NCBI GenBank assembly: GCA_031255275.1
Contig: JAIRSV010000159.1
Coordinates: 1 to 36,454, forward strand
DNA: 36,454 nt
Direction of reading: 5' to 3'
DNA from: Proteiniphilum sp.
GTDB taxonomy: Bacteria; Bacteroidota; Bacteroidia; Bacteroidales; Dysgonomonadaceae
Below the pieces are notes generated by a model. The model was not told where the DNA came from. It saw only the letters and a list, made by a program, of their open reading frames with translations, and searched no databases. This document shows positions 1-7,155 of this stretch, piece after piece (the first letter of the stretch is position 1; the number at the start of each line of letters is the position of its first letter). Both the position numbers and the translations under genes were made by a program.

Positions 1-41
1 TTGATTTGTAATTTTAGTTGTCCGGCAACTTCTTTAGCCAT
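1..41 (-). CDS. rplK: Ribosomal protein L11, N-terminal fragment
   Basis: The first 13 codons read MAKEVAGQLKLQI, the standard start of bacterial L11, and the gene runs off the left edge of the window. L11 binds 23S rRNA at the GTPase-associated centre. It starts 75 bp downstream of the nusG stop, in the usual secE-nusG-rplK order. Only the start is visible, so its completeness cannot be judged. Confidence 0.9.
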   Translation of the reverse strand, partial: MAKEVAGQLKLQI

Positions 42-116
42 TTTTTTGATTTTAATAAATTACGGTTTTCGAAACACTTTAAAGAATTTACAGAATCTGC
101 GTAACCAAATATCTGA

Positions 117-659
117 CTATTCTTTCTCTACTTGCATATAACTCAACTCAAGGAGTTGTTTTCTTCCGAAAATTTTCACCATCACTTTGAGCTTTTTCCT
201 CTCTTCGTTCACTTCTTCTACCATTCCGGAGAAACTGCTGAAAGGACCTCCGATCACTCTCACGTTTTCGCCTGTATAGAATTTTATATCCAGTTCATCA
301 CCAGCCTCTTCCAACTCGTCCATTGTTCCGAGAATCCGTTTTACTTCCGATTCCCGTAAAGGTTGGGGATCGGTTGTATTCGGCAGAAAGCCGGCAACAT
401 AATTGATATTCTTCAGTTCGTGAATTACCTCACCCGTCAGTTCAGCTTCAACAAGCACATAACCAGGAAGATAGGCGCGCTCTTTCATCACTTTCTTTCC
501 GTTACGTATTGAGTAAGTCTTTTCTGTGGGGATGAGAACTTGGGAAATGTATTTCCCAAGTTCGGTTTTCTTCATCTCTGATTCAAGATACTCTTTGACT
601 TTATTTTCTTTTCCACTAACAGAACGCAGTACGTACCATTTTTTTCTCTCATCAGTCAT
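117..659 (-). CDS. nusG: Transcription elongation/termination factor NusG
   Basis: A 180-residue protein of normal NusG length. The NGN domain (about residues 5-115) starts with WYVLRSVSGKENKVKEYLE and contains the LPGYVLVEAEL segment. The C-terminal KOW domain (about 125-180) contains GGPFSSFSGMVEEVN. NusG binds RNA polymerase and links it to Rho or to the ribosome through S10. It lies 24 bp after secE and before rplK, an almost universal order. No promoter is seen inside the cluster, so it is probably transcribed from the tRNA/tuf promoter or by read-through. Confidence 0.97.
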   Translation of the reverse strand: MTDERKKWYVLRSVSGKENKVKEYLESEMKKTELGKYISQVLIPTEKTYSIRNGKKVMKERAYLPGYVLVEAELTGEVIHELKNINYVAGFLPNTTDPQPLRESEVKRILGTMDELEEAGDELDIKFYTGENVRVIGGPFSSFSGMVEEVNEERKKLKVMVKIFGRKQLLELSYMQVEKE

Positions 660-683
660 AGTTAAGTCTCTTTCTTTCAGATT

Positions 684-875
684 TTACAAAATACCGTAGA
701 GAAGCTTTAATATCCACTCAAATAAAGAATCCATACCGAACACTACCAAGGCAATTATAAGGGAAGCAATCAATACAATTACCGTACTGCCGGAAAGTTC
801 TTCTCTTGATGGCCAGGATACCTTATGAACCAATTCATTATAGGAATCGCTGATATATGCAACTACTTTTTTCAT
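684..875 (-). CDS. secE: Preprotein translocase subunit SecE
   Basis: A 63-residue protein with the short single-span SecE layout. An amphipathic segment (YISDSYNELVHKVSWPSREEL, residues 7-27) carries the conserved KVSWPSREE motif, and one membrane helix follows (STVIVLIASLIIALVVFG). SecE clamps SecY in the inner-membrane Sec translocon. It is placed between tRNA-Trp and nusG, as in many Bacteroidota and Chlamydiae. The length is normal for phyla whose SecE lacks the two extra helices of E. coli. Confidence 0.96.
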   Translation of the reverse strand: MKKVVAYISDSYNELVHKVSWPSREELSGSTVIVLIASLIIALVVFGMDSLFEWILKLLYGIL

Positions 876-895
876 TTAATTCTGATAGTTTTTTG

Positions 896-968
896 CACGG
901 GTCGAGAGACTCGAACTCCCGACACCTGGTTTTGGAGACCAGTGCTCTACCAACTGAGCTAGACCCGT
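896..968 (-). tRNA. trnW: tRNA-Trp (anticodon CCA)
   Basis: The 73-nt cloverleaf on the minus strand has acceptor arms ACGGGTC/GACCCGT, discriminator G, D stem GCTC/GAGC, anticodon stem CTGGT/ACCAG around loop CTCCAAA, and T arm GGGAG-TTCGAGT-CTCTC. The loop gives anticodon CCA. It sits between tuf and secE in a common transcript. No CCA tail is encoded. Confidence 0.97.
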
Positions 969-992
969 ATAAACCCCGCCCTCCTATCTTTC

Positions 993-1016
993 CCTGCAAG
1001 GGATGGACGTTGCAGG
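993..1016 (-). other. Hairpin between tuf and tRNA-Trp
   Basis: A perfect 7-bp stem, CCTGCAA/TTGCAGG, with a 10-nt loop lies in the transcript between the tuf stop and tRNA-Trp. There is no adjacent T-run, so a processing signal or stabilising structure is more likely than a terminator. It may also be chance. Confidence 0.3.
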
Positions 1017-1076
1017 CAAGGTTTTTTAATATTTCCCCCCCGACTTTATTCTCATAAAAAGAGTCAGAGGGAACCG

Positions 1077-2264
1077 TTAATCCAGTAATTCGGTAATCTG
1101 TCCTGCACCGACGGTACGTCCACCTTCGCGGATAGCGAAACGAAGACCTACGTGACATGCTACGGGATAAATCAGTTCTACCTCAATGGTTACGTTATCA
1201 CCGGGCATTACCATTTCCACTCCTTCGGGTAACTGGATTTCTCCGGTTACGTCGAGCGTACGGATGTAGAACTGGGGACGGTATTTGTTATGGAACGGAG
1301 TATGGCGACCACCTTCTTCTTTCTTCAGGATATACACCTCAGCTTTGAATCTGGAGTGAGGTTTCACTTTTCCGGGGTGAGAGATTACCATACCGCGTTT
1401 GATTTCGTCTTTGTCGATACCGCGGAGTAACAAACCTACGTTATCGCCGGCTTGGCCTTCGTCAAGTATCTTACGGAACATTTCCACTCCGGTTACAACC
1501 GACTTCTTGCCTTCAGCGCCGAGTCCGATAATCTGTATTTCTTCGCTTGTTTTGATGATACCGGTTTCGATACGTCCCGTAGCAACGGTGCCGCGGCCAG
1601 TAATCGAGAATACGTCTTCTACCGGCATAAGGAACGGTTTGTCGATATCGCGCGGAGGCAACGGAATCCATTCGTCAACGGCTTTCATTAATTCCAGAAT
1701 CTGTTCTTCCCACCTGGGATCTCCGTTCAGCCCGCCAAGAGCGGAACCGCGGATTACGGGCGTGTTGTCGCCGTCGAAGTTATAGAACGAAAGAAGTTCT
1801 CTCATTTCCATTTCAACCAGTTCTAACATTTCTTCGTCGTTCACTAAGTCTACCTTGTTCATGAAAACAACCAGTTTGGGAACGTTTACCTGACGTGCCA
1901 AAAGGATGTGTTCACGTGTTTGGGGCATCGGTCCATCAGTCGCTGCTACAACGATGATAGCGCCGTCCATCTGAGCGGCGCCCGTAACCATGTTTTTTAC
2001 ATAGTCGGCGTGGCCGGGACAGTCAACGTGAGCGTAGTGGCGGTTTTCAGTTTCATATTCAACATGAGCGGTATTGATCGTGATACCTCTTGCCTTTTCT
2101 TCGGGAGCGTTGTCGATGGAGTCGAACGAACGCACTTCAGAGAAACCTCTTTTCGCTAAAACGGTTGTGATTGCTGCCGTTAAAGTGGTTTTACCGTGGT
2201 CGACATGGCCGAGTGTACCGATGTTCACATGCGGTTTTGTCCGGGAAAAATGTTCTTTTGCCAT
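1077..2264 (-). CDS. tuf: Elongation factor EF-Tu
   Basis: A 395-residue protein with every GTPase motif: GHVDHGKTT (P-loop, about residue 19), the RGITINTAHVEYE switch I, DCPGHADYVKNM (switch II), NKVD and GSAL. Domains 2 and 3 follow and end in VGAGQITELLD. EF-Tu brings aminoacyl-tRNA to the ribosome A site. Four tRNA genes lie upstream and tRNA-Trp-secE-nusG downstream, close to the E. coli thrU-tyrU-glyT-thrT-tufB arrangement. I find no convincing TAnnTTTG box in the 120 bp before the start, so transcription probably begins upstream of the tRNAs. Confidence 0.98.
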   Translation of the reverse strand: MAKEHFSRTKPHVNIGTLGHVDHGKTTLTAAITTVLAKRGFSEVRSFDSIDNAPEEKARGITINTAHVEYETENRHYAHVDCPGHADYVKNMVTGAAQMDGAIIVVAATDGPMPQTREHILLARQVNVPKLVVFMNKVDLVNDEEMLELVEMEMRELLSFYNFDGDNTPVIRGSALGGLNGDPRWEEQILELMKAVDEWIPLPPRDIDKPFLMPVEDVFSITGRGTVATGRIETGIIKTSEEIQIIGLGAEGKKSVVTGVEMFRKILDEGQAGDNVGLLLRGIDKDEIKRGMVISHPGKVKPHSRFKAEVYILKKEEGGRHTPFHNKYRPQFYIRTLDVTGEIQLPEGVEMVMPGDNVTIEVELIYPVACHVGLRFAIREGGRTVGAGQITELLD

Positions 2265-2386
2265 AAAATGTACTATTAGTTAGTTTAAATAAATTTGGAT
2301 ATTCAATTTTACTCTGCTATAAACAATAAAACACAAGATGCATGACTATAGCCTTTCTTGAAATTCATCGATCTGTCTGTTTTTTG

Positions 2387-2458
<72 letters not shown>

Positions 2459-2489
2459 GGAAGAGCAAAACAGTGCTCTTTTCATTAAG

Positions 2490-2562
2490 AGCGGAAGACG
2501 GGACTCAAACCCGCGACCCTCAGCTTGGAAGGCTAATGCTCTATCGACTGAGCTACTTCCGC
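2490..2562 (-). tRNA. trnG: tRNA-Gly (anticodon TCC)
   Basis: The 73-nt cloverleaf has acceptor stem GCGGAAG/CTTCCGC, discriminator T, anticodon stem TTAGC/GCTGA with one T·G wobble around loop CTTCCAA (anticodon TCC), and T arm GCGGG/CCCGT, whose outer pair is a G·U wobble. It is third in the Thr-Tyr-Gly-Thr cluster before tuf. Confidence 0.95.
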
Positions 2563-2571
2563 ATTCTAACA

Positions 2572-2603
2572 TGTGTCAATTATTCAATGTGCCAATACAT
2601 CAA
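2572..2603. repeat. Degenerate 8-bp-period repeat between tRNA-Gly and tRNA-Tyr
   Basis: Four successive octamers read TGTGTCAA, TTATTCAA, TGTGCCAA, TACATCAA. The last three positions of each are CAA, and most have T or C before them. It fills part of the 127-bp tRNA spacer. The same 8-bp rhythm occurs at 5217-5248 and 22691-22746. Confidence 0.5.
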
Positions 2604-2689
2604 TGATTATTATTCCTCCCCCGAAGGAACTGTTTCTTTTCTGTTTCAACTGGTCTGTCGGCTCATTTGTACACTAACAAATCAATTTG

Positions 2690-2772
2690 TGGGCAGTGAT
2701 GGATTCGAACCACCGAAGGCGTAAGCCAGCTGAGTTACAGTCAGCCCCATTTGGCCACTCTGGTAACTGCCC
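2690..2772 (-). tRNA. trnY: tRNA-Tyr (anticodon GTA)
   Basis: An 83-nt class II tRNA with a long variable arm. The acceptor stem is GGGCAGT/ACTGCCC with discriminator A, the anticodon stem is GCTGA/TCAGC around loop CTGTAAC (anticodon GTA), and the T arm contains TTCGAAT. The expanded variable region (around GGCTTACGCCT) is as expected for tRNA-Tyr. Second tRNA of the cluster. Confidence 0.96.
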
Positions 2773-2784
2773 GACATTTCTTTG

Positions 2785-2858
2785 AGCCTCTTGTCGGATT
2801 CGAACCAACGACCCCGAGATTACAAATCACGTGCTCTGGCCAACTGAGCTAAAGAGGC
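2785..2858 (-). tRNA. trnT: tRNA-Thr (anticodon TGT)
   Basis: The 74-nt cloverleaf has acceptor stem GCCTCTT/AAGAGGC, discriminator T, and anticodon loop TTTGTAA giving anticodon TGT. The anticodon stem CGTGA/TCTCG has a central T:T mismatch, which I believe also occurs in relatives. First gene of the tRNA/tuf operon, beginning 54 bp after the -7 box of the promoter. Confidence 0.94.
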
Positions 2859-2911
2859 TTATTTTCTTTGCATTAACCGCTTCTCCCCAGATTTTAAGAG
2901 AGAAACGGTCG

Positions 2912-2942
2912 CAAAGGTAGTGATATTTTTTTTGACACCAAA
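2912..2942 (-). promoter_or_regulatory. Promoter of the tRNA-tuf-secE-nusG operon
   Basis: On the minus strand, TTTG (2942-2939) is followed by exactly 19 nt and then TACCTTTG (2919-2912). This matches the Bacteroidota primary-sigma consensus TTTG-N19-21-TAnnTTTG in full. Transcription should start near 2905, about 47 nt before the first tRNA. The -33 element begins only 5 bp beyond the hpf stop. Confidence 0.8.
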
Positions 2943-2946
2943 GCTT

Positions 2947-3261
2947 TTATCTGAAATTTTCGGAGCTATCTCTCTTTTTTTCTTTCGTTTTGAGAATCTG
3001 TTTTTCGATTGCAACAACACACAGATCAATGGCTTCTTCGAAGGTATCAGCCGTTTTGTTGGCAAATGCCTCACTGTGCCTGAGTTTCAGTTTCACAGCT
3101 GCGTCTTTATTTCTCACAGTCTCTGGCTTTATCACTTTTAGGATCACTTCTGCCAGAATGATGTCGTCAGAGAATCGTTTCAGTTTCTTGATTTTTTTCT
3201 CTGCAAACGCTCTCAGTTGATCGGTAGCGTCAAAATTTACAGATTGAATAGTCAGTTCCAT
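2947..3261 (-). CDS. hpf: Ribosome hibernation promoting factor (HPF/YfiA family)
   Basis: A 104-residue protein of the short HPF type. It starts MELTIQSVNFDATDQLRAFAEKKI and continues KLKRFSDDIILAEVILKV, then a basic helix (EEAIDLCVVAIEKQILKTKEKK), the usual S30AE beta-alpha fold order. HPF sits in the tRNA/mRNA channel of the 30S subunit and promotes inactive 100S dimers in stationary phase. It lacks the long C-terminal dimerisation domain. It begins 12 bp after xerC, in one transcript, and the tRNA/tuf promoter follows at once. Confidence 0.93.
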   Translation of the reverse strand: MELTIQSVNFDATDQLRAFAEKKIKKLKRFSDDIILAEVILKVIKPETVRNKDAAVKLKLRHSEAFANKTADTFEEAIDLCVVAIEKQILKTKEKKRDSSENFR

Positions 3262-3273
3262 AATTTCCCTCCT

Positions 3274-4164
3274 TCATTTTTTTGCTCTGGGATGAGCATA
3301 GTGATATGCTTTTTTCAATTCTTCAAAAGTAACATGTGTATAGACCTCCGTGGATGCAAGGCTGGAATGTCCCAGCAGTTCCTTTACCGCGTTGATCTCG
3401 GCTCCGTTGTTCAACATTTCGGTAGCAAAAGAATGGCGCAGCACGTGCGGGCTTTTTTTTGCCAGAGTGGGAATGCTGCCGAGATGATTGTGAACAACAT
3501 TGTACACGAGTTTGGGATATAACGGCCGTCCGTCTTCCTTAACAAAAAGAAAAGGCGATTTATTCTCAATACCGGTGTCTCTGACGGCAATATATTCCTT
3601 CAACTTTTCTTTTGTGGTGTCGGAGAAAGGGATGATACGCTGCTTGTTACGTTTCCCCGTTACCTTGAGCGTACATGCTCCGAAGTCGACGTCGGAATCT
3701 TTCAGGGATATCAATTCTGCCCGGCGCATACCGGTAAGGTATAGCAGTTCGATTAAGAACCGGTCGCGATGTCCTTGGAAATCGTCGGAATATTCCATCG
3801 GATCATCGATCACTTTTTCCATATCCGGATCGTTTACAAACACAGGGAGTTTTTTAGTTGCTTTCGGCCCTGTGACCATTTCAGCGGGATTCCCCACAAT
3901 AACCTTTTTTTTCTTCAGGTACCGGAAGAACGATTTTACCGCGCTGAGTTTTCGGTTCACCGAGCGGGCTTTTAGTCCTTGTCCCATCAGGCGGCTCATC
4001 CAGATACGGATGAGGTCGCTGTCGATTTGCGCTGGATCGAAGGAATCCACTTCGCCAGTAACAAACTCTTCAAATTGAGTAAGGTCGTCGAAATATGAAA
4101 CCTCCGTGTGAGAAGAGTAGTTCTTCTCAACACGGAGATATTGTATAAATTTTTCCTTCCACAT
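3274..4164 (-). CDS. xerC: Tyrosine recombinase XerC/XerD
   Basis: A 297-residue integrase-family protein from the ATG at 4164. A GTG at 4188 would add eight residues; I prefer the ATG because MWKEKFIQYLRVEKNYSSHT is the usual family start. The N-terminal SAM-like core-binding domain covers about residues 1-90. The catalytic domain shows R in TGMRRAELISL, K in VTGKRNK, HVLRHSFATEMLNNG, the second histidine in LLGHSSLAS, and the tyrosine in TEVYTHV. Xer recombinases resolve chromosome dimers at dif during division. The absence of phage genes and the pairing with hpf favour a housekeeping Xer over a mobile-element integrase. XerC versus XerD is not certain. Confidence 0.92.
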   Translation of the reverse strand: MWKEKFIQYLRVEKNYSSHTEVSYFDDLTQFEEFVTGEVDSFDPAQIDSDLIRIWMSRLMGQGLKARSVNRKLSAVKSFFRYLKKKKVIVGNPAEMVTGPKATKKLPVFVNDPDMEKVIDDPMEYSDDFQGHRDRFLIELLYLTGMRRAELISLKDSDVDFGACTLKVTGKRNKQRIIPFSDTTKEKLKEYIAVRDTGIENKSPFLFVKEDGRPLYPKLVYNVVHNHLGSIPTLAKKSPHVLRHSFATEMLNNGAEINAVKELLGHSSLASTEVYTHVTFEELKKAYHYAHPRAKK

Positions 4165-4222
4165 TTCGTTAGCCCGTTGATGGTTCACGAAGATAGAGGA
4201 ATTTTTTGGAATACGGGATATA

Positions 4223-4252
4223 TAAAGCTAAAATATTCATTAAATATTCAAA
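4223..4252 (-). promoter_or_regulatory. Possible xerC-hpf promoter
   Basis: The minus strand has TTTG (4252-4249), 18 nt, then TAGCTTTA (4230-4223), one base off the TAnnTTTG box and with slightly short spacing. Transcription would begin near 4216, upstream of both candidate xerC starts. The -33 element overlaps the 3' arm of the rpsU terminator. Confidence 0.45.
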
Positions 4253-4274
4253 AGGGACTGTCTCGTTCCCTTTT
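4250..4274 (-). terminator. Probable rpsU terminator
   Basis: On the minus strand AAAAGGGA pairs with TCCCTTTT (8 bp) around a 9-nt loop, about 73 bp past the rpsU stop. The 3' arm itself supplies the T-run. The stem is A/T-rich, so termination may be partial. Confidence 0.5.
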
Positions 4275-4346
4275 TCCGACCGGATATAGTTGTTAATGGC
4301 TCCGGCAACTCTTTACGCCAGTGGGCTACTGTTCCCGAAAGGAAGA

Positions 4347-4538
4347 TTATTCTTCGCTTTGCTGCAATTGCTGTACGTATATGGCGTGCTGTTTTTTCTT
4401 CCGTTTATCTACGGAAGGCTTCATGAATGCCTGACGCCGGCGCAATTCTTTTATCACGCCGGTTTTTTCATATTTGCGTTTGAATTTTTTCAGGGCTCTT
4501 TCTATGTTTTCGCCTTCTTTTAATTGTACAATGATCAT
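4347..4538 (-). CDS. rpsU: Ribosomal protein S21 (bS21)
   Basis: A 63-residue basic protein, MIIVQLKEGENIERALKKFKR..., with the S21 signature region ENIERALKKFKRKYEKTGV and a lysine/arginine-rich tail. bS21 sits by the anti-Shine-Dalgarno end of 16S rRNA and, in Bacteroidota, helps hide it. No AGGAGG-like sequence precedes the start (AAACAGACAACAAAT-ATG). Some relatives are known to keep a Shine-Dalgarno on rpsU for feedback control, and that is not seen here. The best upstream promoter implies a leader of roughly 270 nt. Confidence 0.95.
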   Translation of the reverse strand: MIIVQLKEGENIERALKKFKRKYEKTGVIKELRRRQAFMKPSVDKRKKKQHAIYVQQLQQSEE

Positions 4539-4741
4539 ATTTGTTGTCTGTTTGATTATTTTTTTGCTAAAGATTATCGTGGTGACCGGTTGTCATACAT
4601 ATATATACGTGTGTACTGTCTGCATGTCGGCTTTGTGACCTGTTTCCCGTTGTATCCGGAATGCCGACCTTTTATTTCCGCCTCATTCCGCTACTCCGAG
4701 TATTTACCCCATAGCCCGTAATCACCGTTTTAGCCCTCGGC

Positions 4742-4855
4742 ATGAAAATTAAGTTTTTTATATCTTCTTTTTTCTGTTTCCTGTTATACAGTAACCTCCT
4801 CTCTGTTTCGGGCTGCGAAGGTAAGAATAAAATTATAAATATCAATGGTATATAA
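4742..4855 (+). CDS. Possible 37-residue lipoprotein-like ORF
   Basis: An ATG-to-TAA frame encodes MKIKFFISSFFCFLLYSNLL followed by SVSGCEGKNK and a short tail. The shape is that of a lipoprotein signal peptide: lysines, a hydrophobic core, then VSGC matching a lipobox, with cysteine 25 as the potential lipidation site and only 12 residues after it. It lies antisense within the inferred rpsU leader and promoter. I see no promoter of its own. It could be a decayed lipoprotein gene or chance. Confidence 0.2.
   Translation: MKIKFFISSFFCFLLYSNLLSVSGCEGKNKIININGI
4816..4846 (-). promoter_or_regulatory. Possible rpsU promoter
   Basis: On the minus strand, ATTG (4846-4843), 19 nt, then TACCTTCG (4823-4816): one mismatch in each box against TTTG-N19-TAnnTTTG. 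It is the best candidate in the 300 bp upstream of rpsU and implies a leader of about 270 nt. Confidence 0.4.
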
Positions 4856-4996
4856 GCTTGATTTTTTGAGTCAACCGGAATTTCTCAAAAATGTTTTGTC
4901 CCGATTACTATAATGGAGACTCTTCCCCCAGGTCTTTGAGAGCTTTCGGGAGCAATTTGGGAACCCTCTTTAAACTTTTTTGGAGCTCCCATGAAT

Positions 4997-5031
4997 TTTC
5001 CTGAGACATCCGAAAACTTTCCTGAGACATC
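4997..5031. repeat. Intergenic direct repeat with 21-bp spacing
   Basis: TTTCCTGAGACATC occurs at 4997-5010 and again at 5018-5031, offset exactly 21 bp. Weaker 21-bp periodicity continues leftward to about 4925 (T-rich block followed by G at the same phase). It lies between the divergent rpsU and CBM9-like promoters. On the minus strand the unit contains TTTTCGG, also present in the 25519-25957 array. Confidence 0.6.
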
Positions 5032-5154
5032 TCTTTTTATTTGCTACCGTCGCGATGTTTGCGATGACTTCTCCCGAGCAGGCTAAGCACTTGACAAATT
5101 CCGGGGAAGCAGTTGAAATTTTGCTGCGTCAGCCCTGGGCTTGGATATAATATT

Positions 5155-5186
5155 TTTGTCTGTTTTCGCTAAAAAGAATATCTTTG
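5155..5186 (+). promoter_or_regulatory. Promoter of the CBM9-like gene
   Basis: TTTG (5155-5158), 20 nt, then TATCTTTG (5179-5186) fits the Bacteroidota consensus completely. Transcription should begin near 5193, leaving a leader of about 110 nt to the preferred ATG. Confidence 0.7.
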
Positions 5187-5216
5187 GGGAAAATTGCTGA
5201 TGTAGAAATCCGGTAA

Positions 5217-5248
5217 TATGATGATTTGTTGATTTGTGAATCATTTGA
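5217..5248. repeat. Degenerate 8-bp-period repeat in the CBM9-like leader
   Basis: Octamers TATGATGA, TTTGTTGA, TTTGTGAA, TCATTTGA run without a gap and share a T-rich start and a GA-like end. They lie inside the predicted 5' leader. The GTG at 5236 falls within them and is therefore a poor start codon candidate. Confidence 0.45.
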
Positions 5249-5304
5249 CCTTTTGGTTTATAATTTCTGGATACTCCATCATGCCGACGGAAAAAAACAG
5301 TTAT

Positions 5305-5952
5305 ATGAAAACATTGCGTTTGCCGAAACAATATATTTTGCAATTTGAATCGGTATTCGATAAGATAGGGGCCCTTTGCGAAGTTGGGGCGGAAGCGTCC
5401 ATTGATCGGGTGAACTGGAAGAAGGATTTCCCGAAAATCTTGCCCGTGAAGGTGTGGGCTGCACATGACGGGGAAAAGCTTTACCTTTATTATTCAGTGA
5501 CCGGCGAAGCGGTTCGTGTCGTAAGTACCGAGGATTTCGGGCCGGTTTGGGAGGATAGTTGTGTGGAGTTTTTCATGCAGCGTGAAGGGGAGTATTGCTA
5601 TCGCAATTTCGAATGTAACATGCTGGGTGTGTTGCTTTCCTGCCGACATGAAACAAGGGGGAAGGGCGAAAAACAGATTCTTGATATGCCTTCTGTTTTC
5701 AGGTATAGTACTGTTTGCCACAGGTATGAGGGTGATCGGCAGGTGTGTGACTGGGGCATGTATCTGGAGATACCCAAAAAAGCTATGGGTTTTGGTGTCC
5801 GTGAGTCGCTTTCCGGACAAAGAATAAGGGCCAATTTCTATAAGTGCGGCGATAAAACGCCTGAACCTCATTTTTTAAGCTGGAATCCTATTGATTTGCC
5901 TGAACCGGATTTTCATGTTCCTCAGTTTTTTGGACTGCTGGAGCTGGAATGA
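5305..5952 (+). CDS. CBM9-like carbohydrate-binding domain protein
   Basis: A 215-residue protein resembling stand-alone family-9-type carbohydrate-binding (DOMON-like) domains. Supporting segments are VKVWAAHDGEKLYLYYSVTGE, the highly typical VWEDSCVEFFMQREGEYCYRNFECN, and a final block RANFYKCGDKTPEPHFLSWNPI with PDFHVPQFFGLLELE. I chose the ATG at 5305 because it follows an A-rich stretch; the ATG at 5281 adds eight residues. No signal peptide is evident, so it may be cytoplasmic. It has its own promoter, and the next gene starts 91 bp further on the same strand, so the two are probably co-transcribed. The ligand is unknown. Confidence 0.7.
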   Translation: MKTLRLPKQYILQFESVFDKIGALCEVGAEASIDRVNWKKDFPKILPVKVWAAHDGEKLYLYYSVTGEAVRVVSTEDFGPVWEDSCVEFFMQREGEYCYRNFECNMLGVLLSCRHETRGKGEKQILDMPSVFRYSTVCHRYEGDRQVCDWGMYLEIPKKAMGFGVRESLSGQRIRANFYKCGDKTPEPHFLSWNPIDLPEPDFHVPQFFGLLELE

Positions 5953-6043
5953 TAGCGATAACCGTTTTGAATCCGAATCGGCATAGCGGCGGAAAGCGCC
6001 GGACGTGGTCGAAATAAGTCTAACTAAAATGAATATGATATAA

Positions 6044-7135
6044 ATGAACGAGATGAATAAACTGAAAGAGATCGTTTCCCGATTCATCGGGGGCGATGCA
6101 GGTGTGGAGATAAAACCGCTTGGCAAGGGTCATATCAATGATTCGTACAAGGTGGTATCGGGCGATAAAGAGTATGTGTTGCAGCGGATTAATCACCACA
6201 TATTTAAGAATGTGCCTGAATTGCAGAATAATATTTACAGGGTGACCGGGCATATCCGCAAAAAATTGCAGGAACAGGGTGTCGCCGATATTTGTCGCCG
6301 TGTCCTCACGCTGATTCCCACACGGGATGGGGCGCTTTTCTGTAGGGACGGCAGGGGGGATTATTGGCGGCTGATGGATTTTATCCGGGAGAGTAAAAGT
6401 TATGATGAGATCAACCCCGAACTGGCTTACCGTGCGGGAATGGCTTTTGGCGATTTCCAGAAAATGTTGGCCGATTTGCCAGGAGAGCCGCTGTTTGAGA
6501 CGATTCCGAATTTTCATAATATGGAGGCGCGCTTGGAGACTTTCCGCGAGGTGGTGAAGGCTGACAAGGCGGGGCGGCTGGACAGGGTGGCCGGATTGGT
6601 AAAGGAAATTGAGGATCGTGCCGAGGAGATGTGCGGGGCGGAAAGGTTATACCGTGAAGGTAAATTGCCCAAACGAATCAATCATTGTGATACCAAGGTG
6701 AATAATATCCTGTTTGATAATGACGACCAGGTGCTTTGCGTGGTGGATTTGGATACTGTGATGCCGGGATACGTACTCTCGGATTTCGGAGATTTTATCC
6801 GGACGGGTGCCAATACCGGTGCGGAAGATGATAGGAGCATTGATAACATATCTGTCGATCTGGCTATTTTCGAGGCATATGCAAAGGGTTACCTGAAGAG
6901 TGCGGCGTCATTCCTCACCGATGTGGAGACGGAGAACCTTGCTTTCGGAGCGAAACTGCTTACATACATGCAGACGGTGCGTTTCTTTACAGATTATATT
7001 GACGGGGATACCTATTATAAGACAGCTTATCCGGAGCATAACCTGGTGCGGACTGAGGCGCAGTTTAAACTGCTGCAGAGCCTCGAGGAAAATTTTGACA
7101 GGATGCGGCAGATCGTAAAGGATGCTGCGGTATAA
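6044..7135 (+). CDS. NahK-like sugar kinase (aminoglycoside phosphotransferase fold)
   Basis: A 363-residue protein, close to the length of bifidobacterial N-acetylhexosamine 1-kinase NahK. Visible motifs are LGKGHINDSYKV (nucleotide loop), YVLQRINHHIF (with the start of the N-lobe), the catalytic-loop NHCDTKVNNILFD at about residue 212, and the metal-binding VVDLDTVMPGYVLSDFGDFIRTG. Relatives in Bacteroides are often mislabelled mucin desulfatase. The likely reaction is ATP-dependent phosphorylation of a sugar, perhaps GlcNAc or GalNAc at C1; the substrate is inference from family likeness. ATGs at 6044 and 6053 are both possible. The pairing with a CBM9-like protein suggests a sugar-salvage role. 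Confidence 0.75.
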   Translation: MNEMNKLKEIVSRFIGGDAGVEIKPLGKGHINDSYKVVSGDKEYVLQRINHHIFKNVPELQNNIYRVTGHIRKKLQEQGVADICRRVLTLIPTRDGALFCRDGRGDYWRLMDFIRESKSYDEINPELAYRAGMAFGDFQKMLADLPGEPLFETIPNFHNMEARLETFREVVKADKAGRLDRVAGLVKEIEDRAEEMCGAERLYREGKLPKRINHCDTKVNNILFDNDDQVLCVVDLDTVMPGYVLSDFGDFIRTGANTGAEDDRSIDNISVDLAIFEAYAKGYLKSAASFLTDVETENLAFGAKLLTYMQTVRFFTDYIDGDTYYKTAYPEHNLVRTEAQFKLLQSLEENFDRMRQIVKDAAV

Positions 7136-7155
7136 TAAATATATTATTTAAAATC

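Noticed and set aside
838..1158. Minus-strand frame spanning tRNA-Trp and the end of tuf.
   Set aside because: It runs through a tRNA gene and overlaps secE and tuf in another frame; an artefact.
3274..4188. Integrase of a mobile element.
   Set aside because: No att-like repeats, no other mobile-element genes, and the operon with hpf point to a housekeeping Xer recombinase. The tRNAs nearby are intact and are explained by the conserved tuf operon.
5083..5466. Minus-strand frame opposite the CBM9-like gene start and its promoter.
   Set aside because: It overlaps the 5' part of a family-recognisable gene and its consensus promoter, and shows no family motif.
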